Part shown: positions 34,390-45,265 of the stretch, piece after piece | How the letters are laid out: every line of letters begins with the position of its first letter | Numbering within the stretch: position 1 is the stretch's first letter | Assembly: GCA_018136815.1 (NCBI GenBank) | Contig: CM030935.1 | Span: 1,608,204 to 1,672,203, forward strand | Length of the DNA: 64,000 bases | Source: Isochrysis galbana | Taxonomy: Eukaryota; Haptophyta; Isochrysidales; Isochrysidaceae | Reading direction: 5' to 3' | Translations under genes and position numbers: made by a program | The notes under the pieces: model-generated | What the model was told of the DNA's origin: nothing | Database searches by the model: none | The model's input: only the letters and a program-made list of their open reading frames with translations

Positions 34390-35201
34390 CCATGAGGGGA
34401 GTCGAGAGAGCGGGGGGGGGGGGGGGGGGGGGGCGGCGCGAGGCCCCCCTCCATGGCGGCCAATCATAAGATTCGTAATTTTCAAGTCGTTCAACATGGC
34501 CTGTATCGACCTGCAACAAAAAGCCCGAACCAATACAGACTAGATGACGGTTGACGACGGGCGAGCCGTCACGGGAAATACCACAGACACGCAGTGGATA
34601 AGAGAATTAAAATAGGACACATCACACATGGTCTTGTGTAGCGTTGTGCATTGTGCAAACCCGTAGCAGACGTTGCCGAAAAGCGTGCAACCATACGGAA
34701 CAATCCTAAGCTATGGTAGACCATCGCTTTCTGCAGCTGATCCGAGCCATGGAACATGTGAAGGAAGACTTTGAAGCTAGACTGGTCATGGGCATGCCGA
34801 AGTGGACGTGGATGATCTCGCGCACGAACGAGAAGCGAATGCTGAGCCTGGTTGAGTAAATCGGTCGGTGCATCTGAAGAATACCAAAGCCAATAGTCCG
34901 AGATTGAAACGGCAGAGTCAAGATACAGCGGTCCCTCTTTTTGGAGGTTCGCAACGGCATCATTCAAGCGCTATCGGTTTGGAATCACATTGCTTGCATC
35001 CGGCCGATGGGCCCAGTACATTCTCTGCCGTTGTTCCGTCCACAACGTGAGCACCGGCGACGTGCCATTATGTGGAACGAGTAAGATGAGGAAACCAATA
35101 ATGCCTCATCGATGTGATGATGCGCATGGAAGACATGATGTGACGAAGATGAGAATGTACATGATTAAGTCATTGGCAGGGGAGATTCGAGGATATAAAT
35201 G
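34390..35201. other. intergenic with G run; no gene recognised
   Basis: A G run is at 34412-34433. Short frames on both strands at 34569-34967 show no recognisable domain. A 49-codon plus-strand frame from 34712 looks moderately protein-like but cannot be assigned. Confidence 0.3.
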
Positions 35202-37241
35202 TCATGGAGCAAATTGCGACATTCGTAAAGCATCGCAATGTGCCGCCACGCCCGCTGTACATGCTAGGTCAGCAAGATGGTTAACGTACGTGTCCATGTC
35301 GTGCGACATGGCCCAGTTGATGAGCTTGCCGTCTTTGGGGCGCAGAAAGTGCAGCTGATCCCCAACGTCGCCAGATCGCTGGATACGCTTTGATGGGCAC
35401 CCCAATTTCAGGACTCCCTCGGGATGCTGGAAGCCCCATGCCGCGAAAGGCAGGTGCGGCACCGCATCTGCTGCTGCCTGAAGGGCCCAATGGTCCGCCG
35501 CCCGTGGGAATGTCTGCCCAAAGTGCTGAGCGAACGCGCAGTTCCCGACACGAGGAGCGGCAAACGTGTATGTGCGGTGGATTCCATACCGATTCTCGGA
35601 CCGTCGACCCCGCAGCCGATGAGCCAGCTCCCAGGAGGCGAGCTGGCCGATGGCTCCGCCCATTGAATGGCCAGTGACGTACAGCTTCAAGCGGCTACTT
35701 GCAGTGCTCTCAGGGCTCGGCGCTCCCTCGCCGCTGGGCGTGCGGCTCATCAGCGCCTCAATTTTGTCAATGAGTGGTGCACGCATCACGCGCCACGCCT
35801 CAAGGAAGCCCCGGTGTAGCTTAATGCCCGGGGGGAGGCTGAGGCCAGACTCGTGCTCGAAGGCCGCGAGAGCGTGGGAGCACGTGCTGTAGTCGAGATC
35901 AGTCCGCACATTCTTCCCGTTACAAGAGCCACGGAATGTGAGATAGATCTCATTGCCTCGGCGCGCAATGTAAGCAAAGTTGTCATCCACCTCGACCGAG
36001 TCGACGAGCTCAAGGCCACTATTGAGCAACCGAGTACGCAAGAGGTCGTAATCGACGTGTGGGCCATCCATGGTGTACGCTGCGCCAGAGAGCGTCGCAC
36101 AAACGGTTGCCGCGTCAATGTCGAAGCCAGTAGGCAGAGCTGGCGTAATGTCGAAGTCGATACCGGAGTCCGTCTCAAGGTGGGGGACCTGTCCATTCGC
36201 GGTCTTGTCAGTAGAGGCAATCGCGAGCAACGCGGCCCCGAGTATTCCAGCTAAAGCCACGGGCGGCTCAGGTGGACCATCGATTGCGGCCAGATTGGCA
36301 CACTCTGGTTGCAGAGACAGAGGAGAAAGATGCGTGCGGAGCCGTTGAAGAGCCTGCAGAGGCGTCGAATTCGGCGCAGGTGACAGGACAACAGGATCCT
36401 CAAGCAGGTTGACCAAGTCTTCATGCACCATGCCCGCGACATCATGATCAACGCGCTCCCCGTCTTTGCGGTCGACTGGTGGTCTTCCTGGTGGCAACCT
36501 GAATTCGCCCGTGGCGGACGAAGCGGAAGCGAAGGATCTTTTCATGCTACGCAAGAGCTCTGCCTGTGCACTCAGTGCACTGCCGTCCCCTTCATGCACA
36601 GTCTTGGCATATTTGTCTGTGATCGCCAGGCTTCTACCCAAGCCGAAGCCGAGGACCATCGACGCGTCGCCAGTGCGGATCGGGAACGCGCCTCCCCCGC
36701 CGATGGCGGCGCGTGCCACGGAATGAAGGCCTCCGCGAACATGAAGCCCTGGCGAGTAGCCCCCGGCCAGCGCAAAGGCAGCTGCGGCAGCCGCAGCAAA
36801 GCCGATCATGCGAAAGAGAAAAAGGCAAATGATCATCTTGCGGGAGTGCTGTGCCGGCTTCACAGTGGTGGCGCGCGGTGCGCCCTTTACCCCGACCTTG
36901 AGCTTGACTACGCGACGAATCGGCGAGTTGAGCGGGCATGCAGAGAGACCTTGCGCGTGAGATGATGGTCGAATCATGCTCTGCAGGTTCTGCTCCGAGA
37001 CGGAAAGATGGAGGGCGAAAGTCATCTCGGAGTCGTTGCGGCTGATTGAGACGGCAGGCCAGGAGCGGCTCGGCGTTCCCGGCGCCACCGGCTCGATTGC
37101 ATCCTCGATTGTTACGCTGAGTCGGTGGCCGGTCTTGCGGTGGTGTGGTGTGGGCGCGGGCTGCTGGGCCTTGGCAGCGCTGCGCCTGGCGAGCTTGCGT
37201 CGTACGGCGTTCTGGAGGAGCACGATCGGCTCGTCGGCCAT
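35202..37241 (-). CDS. class 3 (alpha/beta hydrolase) lipase with IQ motif
   Basis: 679 residues from the ATG at 37241. N-terminal IQ-like motif LLQNAVRRKLARR near residues 8-20, then a disordered stretch, a hydrophobic segment (MIICLFLFRMIGFAAAAAAA) around 135-155, and a C-terminal lipase domain from about 380. The domain shows TFRGS, HRGFLEAW, the nucleophile elbow GHSMGG with Ser about 526, FAAPRVGN, Asp about 592 in ADAVPHLP, and His about 647 in SHDMD, the expected Ser-Asp-His triad of the class 3 lipase family. It probably cleaves acylglycerols or galactolipids at a membrane. The frame is open well upstream of 37241 through purine-rich repeat DNA that would give low-complexity protein, so the later ATG is used. 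Confidence 0.8.
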   Translation of the reverse strand: MADEPIVLLQNAVRRKLARRSAAKAQQPAPTPHHRKTGHRLSVTIEDAIEPVAPGTPSRSWPAVSISRNDSEMTFALHLSVSEQNLQSMIRPSSHAQGLSACPLNSPIRRVVKLKVGVKGAPRATTVKPAQHSRKMIICLFLFRMIGFAAAAAAAFALAGGYSPGLHVRGGLHSVARAAIGGGGAFPIRTGDASMVLGFGLGRSLAITDKYAKTVHEGDGSALSAQAELLRSMKRSFASASSATGEFRLPPGRPPVDRKDGERVDHDVAGMVHEDLVNLLEDPVVLSPAPNSTPLQALQRLRTHLSPLSLQPECANLAAIDGPPEPPVALAGILGAALLAIASTDKTANGQVPHLETDSGIDFDITPALPTGFDIDAATVCATLSGAAYTMDGPHVDYDLLRTRLLNSGLELVDSVEVDDNFAYIARRGNEIYLTFRGSCNGKNVRTDLDYSTCSHALAAFEHESGLSLPPGIKLHRGFLEAWRVMRAPLIDKIEALMSRTPSGEGAPSPESTASSRLKLYVTGHSMGGAIGQLASWELAHRLRGRRSENRYGIHRTYTFAAPRVGNCAFAQHFGQTFPRAADHWALQAAADAVPHLPFAAWGFQHPEGVLKLGCPSKRIQRSGDVGDQLHFLRPKDGKLINWAMSHDMDTYVNHLADLACTAGVAAHCDALRMSQFAP

Positions 37242-38357
37242 GCAGCAGTCCGTGTCTCGCTTGTGCTGGCAGAAGGATGCCGTTGAGTGCGTCTCTCTCT
37301 CGCTCGCTCGCTCTCGCTCGGTGCTCCGCCCGCCCGCTTGCTCGTTCTCCTCTCCCTCTCTCGCTTCGTTGGGGTCCGTCTGGTCCTCTCTGTTCTCTTC
37401 TCTCTCTCTTCTCTTCCTCTTTCTTCTCTTCTCTCTCGCGCTCCCCTCTTCCTGCTCCCTCAAGGGCCGGGGGTAGGGGGGAGAGCAGGAAGAGCAGAGA
37501 GCTCCTTCTTTTTTGAGTCGCTCGGCGGGGGGCGAGGAGGGCGAGGAGGAGAGGAGAGAGAGGAGAAGAGGGCGAGGAGGAGAGGAGAGAGAGGAGAAGA
37601 GGGAGAGGAGATAGGAGAGAGACGAGGAGAGGGAGAGGAGAGGAGAGAGAGGAGGCGAGGGGGAGGAGATAGGAGAGAGAGGAGGAGAGGGAGAGGAGGA
37701 GAGAGAGAGAGGAGGAGAGAGAGAGGAGAGGGAGGGGGTTGGGTTGGGGCCTCGCGGCTGCCGGCGCGGGGAAGCCGTGTGTCCCTGACGAAGCCTGAGG
37801 CGGAGCTTCCGAGGGGGAGAGAGGGGGGGGGGGCGCGGGGGGAGGGGGGCGGAACGGCTCTCGGGGGCAGGTCTTGGGGGCCGGGGGGGAAGGGAAGAAG
37901 GAGGCGGCGGAGGACTTGCGAGAGAGAGAGAGAGAGAAGAGAGAGCAGGCAGAGATTCTTGTGCCGGTACCCCCCCCCCCCCCCCCGCCATTGGGAGCGG
38001 CGACGAGACCGGAGTCCACGAGAGGGGCAGTGACGGCAAATGAGAACAAGCCAAAACATCTGCGCACATCTGCGCGGCCAAGAGAGCAGGCGGTGGAAGC
38101 AGACCGAAACGCCCACAAACCACACACGAAGTCCGCCCGTTTCACAATGCCCTCGGAGCACTCGGAATCGGGCCATCATGGCTTTGCCCCCGTGTTCCAT
38201 GTTCCTTTCCGTGTTTCGTGCTTCATGTCTCTCACCTCAGGCCTCAGCCTCAGGCCTCCCTTGCCCTTCTTCTCGACCCCTCCCTTGATGGTGGATGCCA
38301 TCCTCATCCTCACTTCCATTTTCATGCTCCATGCTGGCTAAAGGTACTCCTAGCTCC
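37242..38357. promoter_or_regulatory. upstream region of the lipase gene; long purine-rich tract
   Basis: 37488-37760 is almost pure purine on the plus strand (GAGGAGAGGAGAGAGAGGAG repeated with a loose period of about 42), with more GA repeats at 37920-37945. A CT-rich mirror stretch is at 37290-37460. Opposed polypurine/polypyrimidine blocks can form triplex DNA. A C run is at 37970-37986. Long frames here are low-complexity artefacts. Confidence 0.5.
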
Positions 38358-38668
38358 TAGGGCGGTCAAACAGGGGCTTCTTCACTATTAGCAAGGCCTG
38401 GACTGCATTTTTTGACCGTGGCGCGATGCCCAATAAAGTGCCTCCAGGGGGCCACAGGGCCACCTGCCACCTGCCACTACGAAAATCCTCGCCAAGAAAT
38501 GGTGCGATTCGCCCCCCGTCTTAGGGCGTTCAAACAGGGTTGTTTTAACCATTAGTAAGGGCTGGACTGCATTTTTTGACCGTGGCGCGATGCCCAATAA
38601 AAAACCTCCAGGGGGACCACCTGCCACTACGAAAATCTTTGCCAAGAAATGGTGCGATTCGCCCCCCC
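38358..38668. repeat. tandem duplication, ~150-163 bp unit
   Basis: Two units (38358-38520 and 38521-38668) share TAGGGCG-TCAAACAGGG, GGCCTGGACTGCATTTTTTG, CGTGGCGCGATGCCCAATAA and CCAAGAAATGGTGCGATTCG. The second unit lacks about 15 bases. No product evident. Confidence 0.85.
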
Positions 38669-38788
38669 TCTCTCCCCCTCCGTCGCGCGCGCTCACGCTC
38701 TACCCATAAGGAATTTATTGCGGTCGCGCCCATGGCGGGGGGATCGGTTCCTTAATGTCATATGCTACAAGCTACATTTGGCAACTAA

Positions 38789-39310
38789 CAACTAAGTTTA
38801 TATACTTGATTCGTCCATGGGGGGGCACGAGCCCCCCCCTCTCTCCACTCCTCCCCTGCCATGGGGGAGGAACCACCCATCACCCATCCTCCTGGCAAGC
38901 CATGGCTTGCCAGGAGGAGACTGCCCTGCTGACCCACGCCACTCTCTTCCCCACAGGCTCGCCTGGTTCGCTCGTCTTGGCCCGGCGTGGCCAGACAACC
39001 CATTGCTGCAACCCCGCCTCCTCCCCCCTGTTCCTGTGTTCGACAGGCAAACACGTGCAACGTGGAGCGTGGGGGCCCCTGAGGCTCAGGAGCGCCAGCG
39101 AGGGAGAGGCAGGGGAGGCAATGGGCCCAGCCCCAGCCAGCCTCCTCTGCCCCCTGCTAAGCTGGGCTCCTGGAGCCAGGAGCCTCCAGGGGTCGCCAAT
39201 GGGCAGCTGCAGGCCTGCCGCAAGTGCGCCATCGCGCGTGCCGCAGGAGAGGGGAGAGAGAGCGCGGAGAAGGGGGTGGGCGGAGCGAGAGCTCCGCTCA
39301 CCGAAAAATA
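38789..39310 (+). repeat. family A repeat, copy 3
   Basis: Starts CAACTAAGTTTATATACTTG then CGTCCATGGGGGGGCACG. It follows the family consensus through the GCCAGCGAGGGAGAGGCAG region and then diverges near 39300, without the GCCGCGG hairpin or ATT tail. Confidence 0.7.
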
Positions 39311-39380
39311 GATAAGTCCGGCACCTGTTTACAGGATCACCCTGTGATCACGAGGCGCGGAGGGAGGGGGATCAAACATC

Positions 39381-40401
39381 CTAGTAATTATAATATGTAT
39401 GTATGCGGGGGTATAATTTCTCCCTAATTTGGGTGGTGCACCGGGACTTTTGATGGCCCGCACCTTTGACCCATGACCATGACCCTTTGGCGTCGTTGCC
39501 CGCGCAGCCCACCCAGCTCCTCACTCACAGCGCGCGCACGCGGCTACCCTGACTGCCACAGACCCCGCCCCGACCATCCCGACCCGCCCCTCGCAGGATT
39601 CGCCCTCACTCGAACTCGGCATCGATAACAAGGACCGGGTCACCAACGCGGCCGTCCGGACCAGGTCACCAACGCGGCCGTCCACGCGTGGCTGACGAGC
39701 CTCCGCGTTGAGCCCTCGTCATGCGAGGGGCGCGGCGGCGCGGCCTCTGGCGGCCGCTATGAGCTCTCGCTTTTAAGGACGGAAAGCGCCCGGCCAGCAG
39801 CCAGCAGTAGATTCGTAAAATTGTTTTAAAATATACTTGTTGTTCGTGGACTGTGGTTGGTATGTTGGCGACTGGGCCTGGCTGTGACTGGAGACTGGAG
39901 TGGTGGTGCTGTGTCTGGTGTGGAGCTGTGTGTGTGGGAGTGCGGGGACTGTGAGTGTGGGCTGAGCGTGTTCAGGGGCTCGGTGTGACATGAAGAGTAC
40001 CAATTCTCAGCTTGCATCATAGCACACGGTGGGCGGGGTCACGCGAGAGGGACAGGAGGACGAGGGGACAGAGGGTGCTCCGGAGCGGTAGCGCGGGAAC
40101 GAGAGAGAAGAAGAAGGATAGACACGGGGGGGAGAAGGGGGGACGAAAACAATAGGAACAGGGGAAGCAGGATAGAAGATATGGACGAAGGGGACGGGGC
40201 ACTAGCGGGGCGGGGAGGGGGCGAGGCGCGGGAAAGCCCCGATCCCCGCTAGCCAAGGAAACAAAGGGAAGACCGGGATTGCATGGGAAAGCGCAAGGGA
40301 GGGATCTCGGCTGCAAAGGTGCGGGCCATCAAAAGTCCCAGTGCACCACCCGAACACGGGGGGAAATTACCCCCCGTATATATACATGTTATATTTACTA
40401 G
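39381..40401. mobile_element. 1.02-kb inverted-repeat transposon flanked by CTAG
   Basis: Left end after CTAG reads TAATTATAATATGTATGTA, then GGGTGGTGCACCGGGACTTT and TGATGGCCCGCACCTTTG. The right end, on the minus strand, reads TAAATATAACATGTATATA, then the same GGTGGTGCACTGGGACTTT and TGATGGCCCGCACCTTTG. The inverted repeats span roughly 80 bases. The CTAG at both edges could be a 4-bp target duplication as in IS5-type elements, but CTAG is palindromic and could belong to the repeats. The interior has a duplicated GGTCACCAACGCGGCCGTCC and no transposase. Confidence 0.7.
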
Positions 40402-40565
40402 AGTATTCGACCCCCCTCTCCGACCATGCGTTCGACGTACCCGAATGACTCTAGAATGCTTCTATTGCTGCGCGAGTCGTACCCTTTGTCTGCATACAAC
40501 GGAGTACCTCGACGTGGGCGCGGAGCGTGCTGCAAAGTATCTCTCACAGTCATTTGGTCTGAAAC
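40400..40565 (-). pseudogene. IS5-like DDE transposase relic
   Basis: The minus strand reads RRGTPLYADKGYDSRSNRSI then LESFGYVERM. This is the classic segment around the second catalytic aspartate (ADKGYDS) of IS5/IS4-type DDE transposases. Only about 50 residues remain; the stop codon falls at the edge of the 39381-40401 element. A plain DNA transposon relic. Confidence 0.55.
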
Positions 40566-40861
40566 ATTGGCGGGGCCTTGGCACGAAGCAGCACCTCCAC
40601 ACACGGCGCATGTCGGTATCTGCAGGCCCATAGAAGGGGGGTGAACCCCTTGTCGTCCACCGCGTCGGCGTGGGCACCCGCGTGCAGGAGGCGCTCAACG
40701 CACGAGAAGTTGCCTTGCTTGCACGCGGCCATGAGGGCTGTCAACCCTCCGCCTGCCGCGCTCTCCTCGAGGCGTCCCGCGTGACCCTGTCCGAGCAGGA
40801 GCTCGACGGCTCGCACATCGTCGCCCTCTTGTGCGCATGCGCGCACGAGGGGTGGTGTCAT
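40550..40861 (-). CDS. short ankyrin-repeat protein
   Basis: 103 residues with about two and a half ankyrin repeats: GLTALMAACKQGNFSCVERL, then GFTPLLWACRYRHAPCVEVL, each ending in an L-L-x-A(G/K)A turn. It probably mediates protein-protein contacts. It overlaps the IS5-like relic by a few bases in a different frame. It could be a 3' fragment of a larger ankyrin gene or a virus-derived gene; an upstream exon is not visible in the G-rich DNA to its right. Confidence 0.5.
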   Translation of the reverse strand: MTPPLVRACAQEGDDVRAVELLLGQGHAGRLEESAAGGGLTALMAACKQGNFSCVERLLHAGAHADAVDDKGFTPLLWACRYRHAPCVEVLLRAKAPPMFQTK

Positions 40862-41454
40862 GTCAGGGAGAACGAGGCGAAGGAGGGGGCTGGGGCGCTG
40901 GGCGTGTAGAGGGGCCGGGGCGCTGGGCGGATGGGGGACGGCTCGGCGGCTAAGGAGGGGGAGGGGGGGGCGAGGGGTTGGGGGAGCTCGGCGGGGAGGG
41001 GGGGGGGGGGGGGGACTCGGCGGCGGGGGGGGGACTCAGTGGCGGGGGGAAGGGGGTCGAGAATAATCATACCGTCAGGGGGCCCCATCTTTTCACAAGC
41101 AGTGTGACCTTTTTCACAAGAGGCGTCTTGTGAAAAGCCCAGTGAAGTGTGTGTGTGTGGGGGGGGGGGGAGTCACAATGGGGACGGTCGAAGTCCCGCG
41201 CCTTTTGGCGCGGAGGGGGGGGGGGGTATTGGAAGTCACAAGTGTCAGAGCGGGGATGGTAGAAGTCCCGCACCTTCATGCGGGCGCGGAGAGAGGGAGA
41301 GGAGAGGGGAGAGGGAAGAGCGGGGCGCCGGGAGGGGAGACACGTTCTAAGAATAGAGCGTGTCGTGAGGCATGGAGGGCGTTCGAGCGCTCCCCCTAAC
41401 GCAACAATACTATTTTTCGAGCGAATGGTGTACCGTTAGCCTTAGGGCGATCTT
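40862..41454. other. G-rich spacer with short inverted repeats
   Basis: G runs at 41000-41030 and 41159-41170. An inverted repeat CTTTTCACAAG...CTTGTGAAAAG lies at about 41089-41139. Two related hairpin phrases occur, GTCCCGCGCCTTTTGGCGCGG (41194) and GTCCCGCACCTTCATGCGGGC (41264). No gene. Confidence 0.4.
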
Positions 41455-42334
41455 ACCTAGGGGGTGATTCGATCGCCACGCGGACCGGGATGTCAGCTTG
41501 TTGTTGTTGTACGTGGATGCATGTGAGGTTGCCGTATTTGGCCTTGAATTGTTGTGCGCAATCCTCGTTGACCGCGATGTGTCAGGGGCCCCTCGCTGAG
41601 CGGGCCCAGAAGTCAGGCTCGGGGTCGACGCCCTCGAGCTCGCGAGAAGAAGTTCAACAATGGCGGCATACACCGCCGTGTCGTTGAGCAGGATGTCACC
41701 CGACTGGTGGAGAGAGAGGTCATAGATGGCGTCTGACGTCTGAGTCGCCAATGTTGTTCTCTTCCTCTGAGGCTCGATCCCGTGAGCCGTGCGGGAGGGT
41801 GGAGCGGGTCAGCGGCGGTCTCGTGGGCGGGTGGGGTGGTCTCTTTAGCCTGGCTTTTGAGCTTTTGATTGGGGGTTGCGTGTGGGTGTAGCATGTGTGG
41901 CCTGTGTTGTGTGAGAGTTTGTGCTTTTACAGAGCTTTTCTGTCGTTGTGTTGCTGAACGTGTGCCCATAAGGGCCACCCGGTCTCGGGCGCTGCCCTTA
42001 CTTACCAGGGCGAGAGGGGCCTCTGCCATAAGGCATGCCCAGTGGAGGGGTGGCCGCACAGGCCAGGCACAGGCAAACAGGCAAACTGAGGTCTGCAGCC
42101 TGCAGGCCCCCATGGGGGGGGGCAAGCATGGCTGTCCTATCCGGTGTGGCTGGGGCCATGGGTCGTGTGGCGCGACGCGAGTCGCGCGCACCTGCTCGGC
42201 CTCTGATGGCGGATGCGGCCGGCCTTCGCCAGCGACTGCTCCATAGGAGGTGGGGGGCCACCCTCAGCGGGGGGCCCGAAGGAGAGGAGAGGAGCGGCGG
42301 CGCGCTTCATGGCAACTGACGATAAAGTTAGTTG
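41455..42334 (-). mobile_element. family C element, truncated copy
   Basis: The minus-strand end CAACTAACTTTATCGTC is followed by CATGAAGCGCGCCGCC, matching the ORF start of the 13441 copy. Further in, the minus strand encodes DAIYDLSLHQSGDILLNDTA and VYAAIVELLL, homologous to the middle of the CCCH-finger protein. The copy ends near 41455 and lacks the finger region and the second terminus. Confidence 0.6.
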
Positions 42335-42748
42335 TTGAAAACAGCGGAGTAGACTCCCCTCATCAAATTTTCGCCCTCCGCTTGCAAAAGATGGCGCGGC
42401 GGCAACCTCCTATGAATCATAACAAAAATGCGTGGGGGGTGCCGAGTTGAGCTGCACTAGCAATGCATCCAGGTGAGCTGCGAAATGCGGCCAACACGTA
42501 ACATACGCGTGCGACTAGAGTACAAGCTACAGGTGCGATAGATGTCGGTAAAGAGAGCGCATCGATGTGTGAGTGGATGTTTTGTGATGCGACTTCAAGT
42601 TTCGTTAACATGCCTTCCAACTAGGACTCAATTGCAGCAAAAAGGAGGGGTCCCGCTCCCCTTTCCCTGTCTCGGCCCGCAACTGCGCCCCAAGGACCCT
42701 GTTCATCACTGCTTCTTGCTGTCGCTTCCCTCCCGTGCGATGTTGACA
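42335..42748. other. intergenic, 3' side of the transporter gene
   Basis: Short spacer between a family C end and the transporter stop codon. Nothing recognised. Confidence 0.35.
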
Positions 42749-43901
42749 TCACATATTTCGGGCGGCAATGAGGTTGGCCAAAATAACCAGGACGCCGCCA
42801 AGCATTTGCAACGGAGCAAGTACTTCTCCCAAAATGAACACGGCGAGGATCGCAGCACAGAGCGGCTCCATCGCATAAGCAAGGGCGGCAGATGATGCAG
42901 AGAAGGCCTGCTGGGCGTAGGACATCGCCCACGTCGTCGCGCCAACAACAACGACCCCATTCCAGACGGCAGCCATGAACAGATGCCTCGTTGGTCCACT
43001 TCCTGCGCGAAAGAGCCACATTCGCGATTCAAGAGAGAAGGGCATGGCGAGAAGATCCAGCAGCGCGTTGAAAACCACCTGCCCAGCTGCCTACACCGCA
43101 AGTGTTGAGAGGAAAAGCTGCATGAAAAGAGGCTGGGTGGGCAAATCACATGAGGATATCTGCTGCCATAAATCAGTGAGAGCACAACGGTGCACTTGGC
43201 AGTGCACTCGCCTGGGTGGTCGCCTCGACATCTCCGTAAGCTGACAGTCTCAAGGTGTGCATTGCATAACAAACGGCTGATACCAGCGAGAAAGCAATCC
43301 CAAGCCAATCGTCCTCGGTTACGGAACCCACCAGAGATGTGCCAGGTGTAACGGTGAGCAAGACCACTCCGAAGAGCGCCAAGACACTGGGCAACAACTG
43401 CAGCAGAATCCGGACCCCAGGCGAACCGCTCCCCCCCCAGCCGATTGTATCTATCAAGGGTACTACAATGACCGATGCCTGGACGAGGATCGCGTTGGTC
43501 GTCGCGGACGTCCCCTTGAGGCCCACCAGCTGCGTCAGCTGTCCGAAGAATAGGTATAGTCCCAACTCGGCGCTCGCACGTATGCTCTCCATCTTTGGCA
43601 TTCGTTCGGACCTGGATTTCATGGAGAACTGTATCAGCCAGAAGACAACGAGCACAGCCGAGCCGATGACGTGACTGAGCAGGTTGGTGAGCAGCGAGGG
43701 AGGCTGATGCTTGTCGTTGAGCACTAGCTTCATTGACGGCGTGAAGCTGCCCCACAGGAGTGGAACAGCGAGCAACGCGAAGATCCTGCCCGGCGTGACG
43801 CGCGCAGAGGCGGCTCCTTCCATCTCCATCTCCTTCCGCAGCCCGCTCTCGCGATCTGACTCGTCCGCCCCGCCTCCCAGCAGCCCCGCGGTCGACGACA
43901 T
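42749..43901 (-). CDS. DMT-superfamily (EamA-type) transporter, two exons
   Basis: Exon 1 is 43901-43212 and exon 2 is 43078-42749. The 133-bp intron starts GCGAGT and ends GGCAG, a GC-AG intron joining in phase 0; the product is 339 residues. About ten hydrophobic helices are present: VTPGRIFALLAVPLLWGSFT opens the first EamA-like half and HLFMAAVWNGVVVVGATTWA lies in the second. The C-terminus reads LAYAMEPLCAAILAVFILGE then LAPLQMLGGVLVILANLI, the typical EamA end. Substrate unknown; plastid envelope or plasma membrane are both possible. The acidic N-terminus (residues 1-35) is not a clear targeting peptide. Confidence 0.8.
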
Positions 43902-44065
43902 GATTTAGCCCAAGACGCGGCACACACACCTCTCTTGAAAGTCTCATGATTACAAAATTGTCTAGCTGACATTCATAGATTCATACAAGTCCAAGTCCGT
44001 GACGTACTACTCTAGTATTTGTATTTATCGAGCGGACGATCGTGTAAAGGTGCCCCAAACAACTA

Positions 44066-44240
44066 AAAAAACATCTGAAGATTCAGGCTACTACCGCTAG
44101 CTAATAAGGACAACGCACTCACGGTACCGACTCACGCCATCGCCTATACCCCAGAACACTCACCACCTTATTTACACTACCCCGTTCATTCCTCTGTCTT
44201 TGGTCTTTGGTCTTTGGTATCGGTATCGCGGGGGGGGGGG
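44066..44240 (+). repeat. family B repeat fragment
   Basis: AAAAAAACATCTGAAGATTC followed by a shortened version of the family, with a triple TCTTTGG where other copies have TTCTTCGG. It ends at a G run near 44230. Confidence 0.6.
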
Positions 44241-45265
44241 GGGGGGCGTGCATTACGTCGGGCCTAGTGCAAGGGGCGGGGGGCGGGCTGGGCGTCGCGC
44301 ACGGCACCACCGACCACCAGACGCCCGCGCGCAATGACGCGCGCAGTGCCGCACCACCGCGCCAGCCGCTCTCGCGTGGCACGCCCGTCGCCGCCGCGCC
44401 GCCGTCGGCTATCACCCCTCCTTATAAAAGTAGGTTCTGCCGCAACCGCAACCGCAAACAACTAATATTGTAATCAGCGTTCATTTTTCATGGCGTTGGG
44501 GATGATTCGGGGGAGCGTTCAAAATCAAGGGTGGCGGTTGAGTGTGATTATCAAGCGGTCATGAAGTCGCGTTCCGTCAAAAGAGGGCCATGTGATAGAT
44601 TTGTTTCACTCAGACTGTTATGTTAGTACATGCACAAGGACGCGGCGCGTGCGCATAGCAGCTAACGTTATGTACGAAAACGCTGCTAAGCGGACACACC
44701 CTAAGCAGGCTGAGTTTTTATATCTTCTTCGTCGTCTTTTTCTCACACCCCTCCTCCTCGATCCTGTTGTCAATGTCGTTCTGCTGGTAGGCGACCATGT
44801 CGCTTGGCTGATCCTGGGTGGCGAGGTCCGTGATGCGTGCGAGGACGGCCTTCTGGTTCTCCATCCAGAGTTTGCCAGCTGCTCGGCGCACTTGCACCAT
44901 GGGACTCGTTTCACCGTACGCGACCGCCGTCGGGGTAGGCAGGAATATGTAGAAAAAAGTGCCCAAATATGTTTCAAAAATATGCCGTTTATATGTGAGG
45001 CGCTAGCCCAAATATGTCGAAAATATGCAAATATGTCGCCGCTGTACGAGCTGTGCGTGTACGCGCGTACGCGCGGCGGCATTAGCATTAGAAAAAATCT
45101 TTCAAAATTTCCGCTAGCTATACTTGTACGGCGCGATGCTACTCCCTACTACCCGTCCTTACCTACCGTCAACCCCTTTTGGCCCCCTCCCCAGTTCCCT
45201 CGGCAAAGCGGAGTCTCTGGGTTCGAGGAGGTCGTGCGCGCGCTGCTTTTGCTTCGACCAGGAAC
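44241..45265. other. spacer with short unassigned frames and ATATG repeats
   Basis: A minus-strand frame at 44718-44966 (82 codons, AGKLWMENQKAVLARITDLA) looks protein-like but is unassigned and may be a gene fragment. At 44945-45035 CAAATATG/AAAATATG recurs five or six times, similar in style to the subterminal AAATATCC repeats of the hAT element at 51.1 kb. No complete gene. Confidence 0.3.

Noticed and set aside
37287-38200. Long R/E/G-rich and S/L/P-rich ORFs on both strands
   Set aside because: They read through purine or pyrimidine repeats and have no protein-like complexity.
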